Shown piece by piece: positions 49,097 to 59,556 of a stretch of DNA of 64,000 bases. How positions within the stretch are numbered: the first letter of the stretch is position 1; every line of letters starts with the position of its first letter. Under the pieces are notes generated by a model that did not search any database, had not been told where the DNA came from, and saw only the letters and a program-made list of their open reading frames with translations. Position numbers and translations under genes: made by a program. The stretch covers positions 3,252,501 to 3,316,500 of the forward strand of contig SNVD02009519.1 of assembly GCA_013180625.2 (NCBI GenBank). Direction: 5' to 3'. Source of the DNA: Boswellia sacra (Eukaryota > Streptophyta > Magnoliopsida > Sapindales > Burseraceae).

Positions 49097-50100
49097 CTCT
49101 GACCAGTTTGACCTCAATTTATTAATATTCTCTCTACTCTTCAAAAGTAAGAAGAATAGAACTTCATAATACGAAACTCTCTCCCATGCACATCCGTGAA
49201 AGTCCTGAAAAGAAACAATAACTCAACAAATAAATAAACAAAATCATGGTAATTTTGATAACAAATAAGGGCAGAGAAACTAAAGTCAGATAGCTTAATT
49301 GCCTACTCTGTCAAATTTACTTATATTACAATATGATTGTAACATCTTTCGAGTTCATCACAACTGAACACAAAACGCACTCAATTTAATCTCCTAGCCA
49401 GCCAGCTAGGACTATCGAAAATGGCCGTATGCCGTATTAAAAACTTTATCACTTCAAATTACCCAGAGCCAAAAATTCTACTCACCCAACAACTTACAGC
49501 AAATAGCCTACCAAAGAACAAAATGCGGGAAAAGTATTCTTTTAGCCAATCCTAATAGGTTTCTATCACCCAGAGCTACGTTCTCCGTATCAAAAAGAGA
49601 AGAAAATCGTCACAACACCACATTGATTTTTCTCTACACATTTACTATAATTCAATATTCACGCCTTAAACATGAAGCGTCTTTGATCTCAGACTCAGAG
49701 CCAACCAACAAAAAATCCAAATCTAATAACCCAATTGAATTCTTCCTTACATTCCCTTAACATAGATTACAAACAAATCTACTATTAAAAAAAATTAGAT
49801 CTAGTCATTAAGTAACTAATTAACTAAAACTAGGTTCAAATATCAGATAAAAATCCCAGATCGCATCTGATGAAATGAATACCCAAGCGAGATCAATAAA
49901 ACAAATAAATAAATAAACCAGATCAAGGGGAAAACAAATCTTAGACAGTAGTTAAACAGTAAGTTGGATCTATAATTATAATTAGATGAACAAAAATAGC
50001 TTGAATTCAAAGCAAACACACGTACTTCTGATAGATTGAAAGAGAGTATGGCCACACTTACCAGTCCTCTCCTTGGCCTTGTAAACGAGAAGAGCTCCTA
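49097..50100 (-). other. 5' UTR and leader intron of ARFRP1
   Basis: Minus strand: untranslated exon about 50100-50062 ending ACTG before GTAAGTG, intron 50061-49205 ending TTTCTTTTCAG, untranslated exon 49204-49097. Inferred from strong splice signals. Confidence 0.5.
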
Positions 50101-51650
50101 ATAACTAACGACGTTGGTGGCTTTTTTAAATTATTTTTTAATAGCAAAATTATTTATAGTTAATTCTTTTTTGCTCCATGTTCTCTTCTGCTTCTTCTCA
50201 TACGCGAGTTTTTGTAGACTCGAGATGCGATTTCTGAGTTGTCTGTCTTGTCCTAGCTTTTAATGTCGATATTCCTATTTTGCCATTTCGTGGAGCCCAT
50301 GTCCCCTTATGATTGGGATCTTGCCACGTCGAAGTCACCCAACCCTTGGCTGCTCGTTTGCTAAAGTGTCATGAATCTAAGAGCGACCAATTGTGCATAT
50401 AACAATAAATGCTCAAAAGGGGTTAACTGTCATAATGGCAAGTTGAGAGGAATTTTTGGGGACCCCTAATATACGGTATGCGGTCGTGCTTATATGATCG
50501 ACGTGTATTTACTATTTTTATTATATATTTTATAAAATTATACGAAAATTTATATTTTTATTATAGAATTTATTAATTTTTTATATAATAATTAATTTAA
50601 CATAATTCTTAATATGACTTAATAGTTATTATAATGAAATTCATAAGTTTTTATGTCTTCACGTTGTTGTTAGGACTATTTTGTACTCTTAATAGGTATA
50701 ATATATTTTTTATCATTCAACCAATTTCAACTTTAAAGGCCGAAATTACCTTCTCACAAAAATTACTAGAGATTTAAATATAATTGATAAGTTACATTTG
50801 TTCAAATAATTATTTGATAACTAATTATTATTGAGAATATATGTTTCTTTAGTTTGATTTTTCCCCCTCTCTCATCTAATTGTCATGTTTAACAAACAAA
50901 GTATTCATTAACTCATAAAAATCTATCAAGCATTTACTAGCATACCTGATAATAATTTGACAAGATCATAAATAAAAAATTTAAAAAAATAACCAAAATA
51001 AGATTGGTAGTTAAAAAAAAAGAATAATATTAGTTTTATAAATTTTATATAAATAATTATTTATATAAATTAATGTATCATAAAACAATTGAAGTAATAA
51101 ATATATAATATCAATTAATTTAACGAGGGGATGACGTGGGAACGAATACGCGATATTATATCAATTTATATAAATTCATTTATATAAAAAAATTATAAAA
51201 CTATAACTATTTTTTTAAAAATAAATTAGTTACTGCAAAATTTAATATCATAACCTCAACCTTACAACTCGACAAATTGACAAGTCTCTTTTTTAGTTAA
51301 GCATTAAAGACCAATAAATCCATAGGTTTGGAGTGTTAAAAATTGGTCGACTCATATTAAAAAAAAACAAAAAAAAAAACACTTATCAAGTTATCAAAGT
51401 TAGAGATAAAATAAGAAAAATCAGTTGGACGTGATAATAACATATAAATTTTTTGATAAATTCATCAAATTTCAAACACTCCTAACTTAGGTTATTTTTA
51501 AAACTTATTCAATAATAAAAAATTAAAATTTTTATAAATTTGAATTTAACTCCTCCAATTTGGTTATTTTTTCACATTTTTTAAACTGAAATATAAGATG
51601 AAAAGTCGAATTAATGGACGACTGTGGTGTCTTTATCATTCTGGAACCCA
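50101..51650. other. AT-rich spacer between ARFRP1 and inhibitor-2
   Basis: Divergent promoters at both ends; the middle is very AT-rich (50500-51600) with no ORF or repeat family recognised. Confidence 0.45.
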
Positions 51651-53371
51651 GCTAGCTAGACGGGGCTGTGTCGCCTGTAAGGGCAATATTGGAAAATAAT
51701 TAAAAAAAAGTCAAGAAGTAGAAGGGGAACGACAAGCCGGCAGAAAGTTTCGTAAAGCTTGCAGACGCTTGGCGGCTGTGCGATTGACAGGTAAAAGTAA
51801 AATTAATAATTTTCTCCTTTTATTAAAGTTCAGATGATCATTTATTTTTTTTCTTCAATCTCTGCAATTCCATCAGTCATTCGAATTTAGTTCTTTGTAT
51901 TTTGTTGGTAACCGAACGGGGTTTTTAAGGGATCTGTTCTGTTCCCACACTTTTATCTCATCTCTGTTGAAGATCTAGGTATTAATTTGTTGCTTCTGCC
52001 TTAAATTAGGTTAAATATCCCATATTTCTCGATTGTGTTTCAAATTTAGGTTGTAGTTAGGTTTATATGAAATGGTATTTGATTAAATTTTTATCTATAT
52101 ATATATATATATATTATTTTAATACTTGTAAGGCTTTATTCTTTAATGATTTATTGTTCAGAAGATTTTGGCTGGAATTGTGATATTGTATGTGGATTTT
52201 GGATTTTTTCAGTAGCAAGGAATTAGAGCTTTGAATTGATTTTGAAATTGAAGATTTTAATTCCCCGTTTATCGGTTCTGATTACATTGAATTTCATGCG
52301 TCAAATTTTAGTTGAGTTTTCATTTAGTTAATAGGAGCTCGGGTTTAGAAATTGAAACTACATGTCCCTATTCAGTCCCAGATGCAATTTCAAGTCAAAT
52401 GAGCCCTGAAATCTATTTGGGTCATTCATCGCTTTGTAAGGATGTCTCATGTTGTTGTTTGGCTTCATTAAGTAGCGTTATTAATATCAGAGCTTTCTTG
52501 TTTCCTCTCTATCAATTTCATGAATTTTTCTTCAGAAGAAAAATGCCTTGGATATCTTTACTCCTATTTATGGCCATGCAACTGTTTATAATGTTGTTGG
52601 TTAAATACATCGAACCATTTTATTTGTAAATACGCCTTCTTCATTCCTTTTTTCCTTTTTTTTTTTCCCCTCTCTCGCCACCTTCTGTCTTGTGTCATCT
52701 ACTGATTCTCTTTGATTAGATGTAAGATCGAGCCTTAATGCTCAAGTAATGGTGGAAAATAAATTATTTGCATCTTATGTTGGCAATTGAGTGGTAAGAG
52801 CTTGATGACTGGACAAACCTAGTTAGGATTGCAGATAAATACGGCCTTGTCAATGATGGTGTTTTTGTTCATATTACTTTTCTTAATAAAGGAGCCATTT
52901 GCATATTTTGATTTTATTGTTGTTTTCATCTTTAATTTTATTGTTGCTAGACAACTTACAGTTATTTACGTCATTTAATCTTTTAAAAGTGAAGTTAACT
53001 TATGGGTTATTATTATTATTGATTCTAAAACATTATGATTACCTTTAACATATAGTTCAATGGTGTTTTCTCTTTGCTTCTTGACTACTTTCTAACTTAA
53101 GGTTCATAATGTCCCAAGTCTTAAAATACAAATTGACTTTCATTTCCACCTCTCAGGGCCCACGTACAAAATGATCTAGACCATCCTTGGTATAGCATAT
53201 ATGGAAATGTTCTGTTATTTATTGTATCCCTTATCTTATGGCACCAGGTTTCTTTTATTTGTTCAGTATGAACACTTTAATTAACGGCTTTTGGATGTTT
53301 CCTTGAAATCAGGTTAATTGAGCTACTGGCTGGTGTGCTATTGGTGTCCAAGGGCTAACCTGTTTAGAACA
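51651..53371 (+). other. 5' UTR and leader intron of inhibitor-2
   Basis: A likely untranslated first exon ends at 51790 (GATTGACAG before GTAAAAG). The intron 51791-53312 ends AAATCAG, and the second exon begins at 53313. The intron holds an (AT)n tract near 52098-52114 and an unrelated ORF (52312-52629). Confidence 0.45.
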
Positions 53372-56160
53372 ATGAAGTAATTTACAGAAAATGTTCTAAA
53401 TATTCTTTTCTTCTTATCTGTTTTTTTCTTATGTTGGTTTAACTTGCATTGAAATTATATATGTATTATCATACTCTTCATAATTTATATATTAAGGTTG
53501 CTCTCCTGAACTATCAACTATCAATTTACATAATTAAGCTGCAACCATTTGCCTGTGGTTTGCTTCATGGATTCTTTTCGAGAGTTGTTAAGACCTGATA
53601 TGATAAAAGATTTTTTGATTGTGGACCAAGGAATTAGCACGATCATGTGATTTTAGAGATTTTATTGTATTGAAGATGAAGAGGATCTTGCTTACTCAAG
53701 CAACTGAAATTGTTTAATGTAATAGAAAAATCGATTGGTTTAAATAATTTAATGTTTCTAAGGTGCTTTACCTTATGTGGATAAGACCACTCCAGTTGTT
53801 CACTCCCCCTTATTGACAGTTACATATTCTTGTAACTCATTAAACTTAGGCATTAAACTGTTTGCTCTAATTTTGGACTGACATCTTGCAAGGACCAAGT
53901 AAGAGGTTTTGCAAATCGTTTGACTGTCTAAAATCTAATGAGATGAACATTGCAAGCTGATATTTTTCTTAGACTAAAAGGTTTTTGATACTGTAGTTAA
54001 ATATGTTATATAAACTTTACGGTATTTATAGTTTTGTACTGCTTAATTCATGAATGGTTTGTTAATGAGGTAAATTTAGTTTTGTAGACTACTTTATGAC
54101 TATTCATGTAATCTAATATTTGAAGTTTATTGGATTGACAGGGGTCGTGTGAGATGGGATGAGGCTAATCTAGGGGAAATTGAAGCAAATAAACCTGTGA
54201 GGCAGAAAATTACTGAACCTAAAACACCATATCACCCTATGATTGATGATGATGGTATGTAGATTCTATTTTGTTTTTGGCTGATTTCTGTCTAATTGAA
54301 TGTGATAATAAGTACCCTTTTAGTGTAATTATAACATATACCTGCAGAAGATTCTTTTAAAATTTTGAGTCTTCTTTGGTTAGCTCATTTTGGGCCTTTT
54401 TTTATCTCATATTATTTTGGATATTCTATTTTATCCATTGTTTTTGTGCAAATATTTTTTGGTAATTTATTACTAGAAAGTATGTTGAACATTACTGAAC
54501 CAAGCAATCTACTAATTTATAAGATTCTTTTAAATTGGAATCCAAATGATAAGCAATTTTTTAGTTAGATTTTTATATCCAACTGCTCTAGTTGAAGAGG
54601 TGTAACACAAAAGGACCTTTGAGTACTTTGTATTACATAAAATGCCTATTGATTGAGGGGGAGTTTTGAGTTACTTCCCTGGTTGTTTCTCAACTTTGGG
54701 TTAGGTGTCAGTGCTTACTAATGCTTGCATCTGATTGGGTGATGAACTTTATTTTTTCCGCTGTTAAATATCACCCTATTTATTTGATTGCCTGGCCCAC
54801 TTATCGAATATATTTGTGGAAAGAGTTTTATTTCTCACTGTTATCATCTGAATTTCATTGAAATATCATAGGTTTTCTGTCTCCAAAACGGGGTAGCTTT
54901 AATGAATGTGTTGACTCTGTTGGTGATGGAATGGATGCTGAAGAATTAAGGACTGCTTTGCATGATATGGCTTCTTCAAGTAGAAAAACCACTGAGATAT
55001 CAGGCTGGACATCATCTGAGGATGAGGCAGATCCCATGGAACAAGAGGATGAAGGTTTTCAATATTAATAATTACACTTTAAGCTGTCCTTTTCATTTAC
55101 ATATTGAACAGTTATTTTGATTGCAGTAGATAAGTGGTTATAATGACTTGTTTGTCTTATTTCATCTTTTCATTTATGCCATAAATTTTCTGAAATTACT
55201 TCATTCAGGGTAACCTTCATGTCAAAGTGATATTCGTATATTTGGCTGCTTCATAGTTTTTTATGTTTTAGTTTTATCACTTTCGTTGACTACATTTTCG
55301 ATGCATATAGAGGAGCAGATATTAGCTCCTTTAGGAGAGAAGTTTTTTATGGCTGTAATAAATGAATTTGGTTGAAGTAGCAAAATGCTCATGTATTTGT
55401 TTTTTTTTTTTGTTAGCATCTTGTGTTGGACATTATGAAGTAAGGCAATGCTACACCTTCAATCAAATCCTACAACCAACTGTTTACAACCTAAGTTGAC
55501 ATATATTCATCAAAGGAGGAAAAAAATAAAAAAATAAAAAAGAGAAGTTATATATTTAGTAAAATTTTACCAATTCAGATTGTAAGTCATCGTTTATAGA
55601 ATTTGGTTGTAGATATAGTATTATCCTATGAAGAAAAAGGCATTTGTCCTAAATTTTGCTTCAAGATCTGTGTTGGAAATTTTTTATTAGCTTCAAGTTT
55701 GTGGCTTTAGTTTGGGTCTTCCAAACATAAGTACACTTGATTAGAACGATTCAGAAATTCCAAAGGTTGAACAGGATATCCCCCACCAAAGAAAAAGTCT
55801 ATGAGTTCATTTCTTTAATTGCATTGTCATTTCAACTTTTTTGCGTTTGTCACTATATCTTTTTTGGTTGCGGTTGACAAGTTCTTTCTTCCTGCTCTGT
55901 CAGATTCTGAATCAGATAGGAGTTTGAGTTTTAAAGAGCATAGAAGAGCACACTACGATGAATTTCTTAAAGTAAAGGAACTACGGCGGAATGGTTCTGT
56001 ACTTGATGAAGATGAGGATGACGGTGATGAGAAGGAAAATGATGGAAGATGCGATTCGTCTTCATCGTTAAGCGCTGGTGTCAAGTGTATAGACATTGAT
56101 GGAGATTCTTCAGCTTTGCCCCAACAACCTACTGAACCACCAGCCAATGGAGCTAAGTAA
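53372..56160 (+). CDS. Protein phosphatase 1 inhibitor-2
   Basis: Heat-stable regulator that binds and inhibits type-one protein phosphatase (TOPP) catalytic subunits. Coding exons: 53372-53376 (only ATG plus two bases), 54142-54254, 54872-55054, 55904-56160; total 185 residues. The tiny first piece makes Met-Lys-Gly, joining in phase to [17 protein letters not shown]. Motifs: RVRWDEANL near the N-terminus; [11 protein letters not shown], holding the PxTP phospho-threonine that GSK3 targets in animals; an acidic, Ser-rich centre ([11 protein letters not shown]); and an [13 protein letters not shown] helix (the HYNE region) that in animal inhibitor-2 reaches the active site. The C-terminus is acidic and disordered. 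Without the mini-exon the first in-frame Met would be at MIDDD, losing the N-terminal binding motif. Confidence 0.9.
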
Positions 56161-56755
56161 CCATTTAGCCAGTATGAGATGTAAAGCTGACTATCTTATT
56201 ACCTCTTTACTGTAATTTCATCGTGTATGTTAACAAACTTGCTCCTCTTTTGCGTTTTCCTTTATTTTGCTAGGAAATAGTGTTTTTTTTTTCCCTTTAT
56301 TTCTTTTAATCTCATTGTGGTATGGTTGTGATAAATTCTTCGAAAATACTTGTTGCATACTTCCTTCTAATAAACTGCATACTTCCTTCTAATAAACAAA
56401 CCTCATAACAAGATCTTTTTGCCAAGGACTGTGAGAATGTTCGCGGACTTGTGATGTATCGAGATCATCTATGATGCATGATGTCTTAGCAAGATGTTTA
56501 TTAATATTTCGCTACTGAATTACCATATGATATATCTTCGTAGGCCTTGTATGGAATTGGATCTTGAAATTACGTTGTGTGTCAGGGGAGAGTGTCTTAC
56601 CCTTTTTGTCTTCTAACGAAACCGATGCTTGCATCGATGGTCGTCACGGCAACGTTAGCACTTTGTTTTTCATGGAAGTGGGGCACACAATTTGGAAATA
56701 ACGAACCTACTCGTTACACCCGTCCACACTTATCAGGATAAGCCCTTCCATGCCA
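56161..56755. other. Spacer between inhibitor-2 and the SIS gene
   Basis: Inhibitor-2 3' UTR, with a short duplicated block (gcatacttccttctaataaac at about 56356 and 56378), then the SIS gene promoter. Confidence 0.5.
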
Positions 56756-56763
56756 TATATAAA
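56756..56763 (+). promoter_or_regulatory. TATA box of the SIS gene
   Basis: TATATAAA, 58 bp before the ATG at 56821. Confidence 0.6.
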
Positions 56764-56820
56764 TTAACCGACAACACATGAGAAAAAATTGACAGAACAG
56801 AGCTCAAACTTTGAAGTCAA

Positions 56821-57423
56821 ATGGCCGCAGAAACCCCTTCAATGTACGATCTAGCCTCCAGAATATGCAATCAAATAGCTTCAGTCTTCTCCAAACCCAC
56901 CAGCCCCTACCCACCACCGTTAGACCTAATAGTGGCGGAGCTGACCACCATAGCCAGCCAAAACGGCCGCGTCTTCCTCTACGGTGTGGGTCGGGAGGGC
57001 CTGATGCTGAAAGCACTTTGCATGCGTTTGGCCCACTTGGGTCTTTCTGCCCATTTCGTTTTCGACATGACGACCCCTCCAATCTCGAATTCCGATCTCC
57101 TTATCGCATCCGCTGGGCCAGGAACATTCTCCACGGTGGAGGCCTTATGCTCTGTGGCACGGTCGTATGGTGGCAGAGTGTTGCTGCTTACAGCTCAGCC
57201 TGAGAGTGGATCGTGTGTGAAGCATGCTAGCGTGGTGGCTTATGTGCCAGCACAGACCATGGCGGATGATGAAGAAAGAGAGAAATCGAGGCCGTTGATG
57301 CCGATGGGGAGCTTGTATGAGGGGTCCATGTTTGTGTTGTTTGAGATGGTAGTGTATAAGTTGGGTGAGATCTTGGGACAGAGCCCAGAGGCCGTCCGAT
57401 CTCGCCATACCAACCTGGAATAA
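56821..57423 (+). CDS. SIS-domain protein, 6-phospho-3-hexuloisomerase-like
   Basis: Intronless 200-residue protein with one sugar-isomerase (SIS) domain of the class of archaeal/bacterial 6-phospho-3-hexuloisomerase; the plant member is annotated only as a sugar isomerase family protein. Seen: GRVFLYGVGREGLMLKALCMRLAHLG (residues 49-74, in the usual position of GAGRSG-x-x-AKAFAMRL-x-HLG) and DLLIASAGPGTFSTVEAL where bacterial enzymes have the phosphosugar loop SGSGET. Next come GGRVLLLTAQPES and a C-terminal helix MGSLYEGSMFVLFEMVVYKLGE. The loop replacement makes isomerase activity doubtful. No transit peptide is obvious. Start: the ATG at 56821 follows a TATA box by 58 bp. Confidence 0.88.
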   Translation: MAAETPSMYDLASRICNQIASVFSKPTSPYPPPLDLIVAELTTIASQNGRVFLYGVGREGLMLKALCMRLAHLGLSAHFVFDMTTPPISNSDLLIASAGPGTFSTVEALCSVARSYGGRVLLLTAQPESGSCVKHASVVAYVPAQTMADDEEREKSRPLMPMGSLYEGSMFVLFEMVVYKLGEILGQSPEAVRSRHTNLE

Positions 57424-58768
57424 TAAAACAATCCATAAATAATTACGTCAGAACAAAACAAAATAGTAATGACGTAATGATATTTTTCAGTTCTCAAAAT
57501 TGGTCTGTTTTTAGATGAATTACGTGGATTTGTATGTCTTTCATTTCTTTTGCTTTAGGCTGCAGCCACTTCCCTGCACAATTCACTTTTGGAGAAAAAC
57601 TTACATTCACGTGACTCATCACCTCACCATGCTTATGCGTGTGACCAACCAATAATTGGTAGTCATGTGATGTCCTCTTGATTAATTGAAGTCCATCTTA
57701 TCGTTAACTTAAATTTCATTTTTATTCAATAAATTATAATTTATCTCAAATTATTTCACCCAACAAATTAACTTGCTCCCTCTTAATTTTGAAATTCAAA
57801 GCAAGTCTTTTGGAAATTTAATTTTTAACTGTATCTTTTTGAATGTAAAAAACAGAGAAAATCTTCTTCTTCTTCTTCTTCCCTTAATAGCAACTCAACG
57901 AGGCTTTTCTCAAGAGGTTCTTAGGGAGATCTTGTTGGGTTCTTGGCCAGCGGTGTGGTTGCAAAACTGGCTACAAAATCCATTATGTGGGTGCACTAGA
58001 AGGAATAGAAGAGAAGAGATGAGAAGATTGGAGTTGGTTGGGTGCATTAGGAGGAAGAGAAGAGATGAGAAGATAAGTTTTTTTGGCATAACTGGAAGAA
58101 AAATCGCAGAGACAGAGAAAGAGAATACTGTATTTTGTAGATTGTTTCAACTGCAGATCTTGTTGGGTTCTTGGCCAGCCGTGGGGTTGCAAAAATGGTT
58201 TTGAAATCCATTAGTTGGGTGCATTGAAAGGAAGAGAGGAGATGAAAAGATTGGAGTTGGTTAGGTGCATTGGGAGGTAGAGAAGAGATGTGAAGTTTCG
58301 GCTGCTGGCGAATTGCAAATCACTACGGCTAGGACAAGATAGTCGAGACCAAAATGGATGTTTACAGGGAAAAAAAAAAGTGGCAAAGATAGAAGAGTCA
58401 AAATAAAATATTAAAATAGGGTTTTAATTATTTGTCAATATGTATATTATGTAGCATTTAATTATTGGTTGGGTATACCACATGAGCATAGTGAGGTGGA
58501 AAGCCAGGTGTCACTTTGTCCGTTAATTGCTTCCTTCATTAAATTTGAATTATATTATAAGGTATAAATATTTTCAGCCAGTCTAGTGTCCTCCATTGTC
58601 TTTGGCTTCTCCTTTGGAAGATTTAGAGAGATGAAATTCTCGAAAGTTGATAGAAAGTTTTATAGCTTCAGAATGGCAGAAGATTAAAAGCCTAAAAATG
58701 TTTAGACGAAGATTTGATTGTCTTTGTCTCCTCCTTTGGAAGATTTGATGTGTTGTTCTTAGGTTGAA
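57424..58768. other. Repeat-rich spacer downstream of SIS
   Basis: Mostly the inverted-repeat element described separately (57615-58505). 58590-58760 holds a short direct repeat (CTCCTTTGGAAGATTT at about 58609 and 58732), just before the kinase relic. Confidence 0.5.
57615..58505. mobile_element. Inverted-repeat element with internal 227-bp direct repeat
   Basis: Left arm (57615-57659: acctcaccatgcttatgc...accaaccaataatt) pairs with the right arm (58459-58500, reverse: acctcactatgctcatg...acccaaccaataatt) over about 40 bp. Inside, agatcttgttgggttcttgg starts at 57928 and again at 58155 (period 227), each copy followed by similar AG-rich sequence. No transposase. Likely a non-autonomous DNA transposon; superfamily unknown. 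Confidence 0.65.
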
Positions 58769-59040
58769 ATGCTAAACTCTCACCTGCATACTAATCTTAT
58801 TACTTCGCTAGCTTTAAGGTCAATCAGGTTCAGGTTCATGATAATGGCACTGCAATATTATGTTTTCCATTACCTTTTCTTTCTATTATTGGCCACGATT
58901 TCAGTTTCTGCAGCCTCTGATTCTCCGAGCGCAGCACTGTCCAACTGTGCAGACAAATGTCGCAACGTGACCATCCCTTGCCCGCTTGGGATTAGGATCC
59001 GGTTGCTACAAGAATGAGTGGTTCTCTATAACATGCAACA
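58769..59040 (+). pseudogene. Wall-associated receptor kinase N-terminal fragment
   Basis: The frame from 58769 (or ATG 58844, MALQYYVFHYLFFLLLATIS) gives a signal peptide and then NCADKCRNVTIPCPLGI, the start of the GUB_WAK galacturonan-binding domain (family pattern C-x-x-xCGNV-x-IPYPFGI). Right after this the frame is lost, while another frame continues with GSGCYKNEWFSITCNTSF, the expected next block of the domain. A one-base insertion near 58995 explains it. Homology ends by about 59055; EGF and kinase parts are absent. A dead fragment, single exon as seen. Confidence 0.8.
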
Positions 59041-59321
59041 CTTCTTTCGTTATTCATAAAAATTGAAGGGTATTGATACATGGTCCAAAATTTATTTAAA
59101 AAGTGCACATTTCAACTAATGTGATATAAAATTAAAATTATCATATCTCCCTATATCATATCATATCATTCATTATATAATTATATATACTATCCTCTTA
59201 ATAAGCTTATATTAAATATACATTATTTAAGATATAATTTAGAAAGAGTATCATTATTCAAAATTAAAATTACTATGTCAGACTATATCACCCTTATCAC
59301 ATCATTCACTTGCCACATCAC

Positions 59322-59556
59322 GTGATCTCATTTTTTTTTTTTTTTTTGTAACCGAGGTGTCCGGGCCAGCTTACGCGCACCACGACTAATCCTCGGAGGA
59401 GGCGCAACCACAACCCACTGTCACGGTCTCCCACTTAAATCATGGAGGAGGCCATTGTGGAGACTCGAACCCAGGACTTCACCATTGGTGCTGTACCAAC
59501 TCCATCCTGGCCCGCTTCACCACTTGAACCAACCCATTGTGGGTGTGATCTCATTT
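59322..59556 (-). mobile_element. tRNA-derived SINE (Au-like) with target-site duplications
   Basis: SINE body 59334-59544 on the minus strand, ending in a poly(A) tail (poly-T at 59334-59347 on plus). It is flanked by perfect 12-bp duplications GTGATCTCATTT (59322-59333 and 59545-59556). On its own strand the 5' part has an A-box-like TGGTTCAAGTGG and a B box GGGTTCGAGTC. The 3' end GTGGTGCGCGTAAGCTGGCC and CGGACACCTCGGTTA is the sequence I know from plant Au SINEs. Full length and clearly inserted by retroposition. Confidence 0.9.

Noticed and set aside
52312..52629. 105-codon ORF upstream of inhibitor-2
   Set aside because: Lies in the leader intron; composition is intron-like with hydrophobic T-rich codons.
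55819..55903. N-terminal extension of the last inhibitor-2 exon ORF
   Set aside because: This part is intron; the acceptor TCTGTCAG at 55896-55903 restores the family sequence in phase.
57227..57497. Minus-strand ORFs over the SIS gene
   Set aside because: Antisense shadows of a conserved coding sequence.
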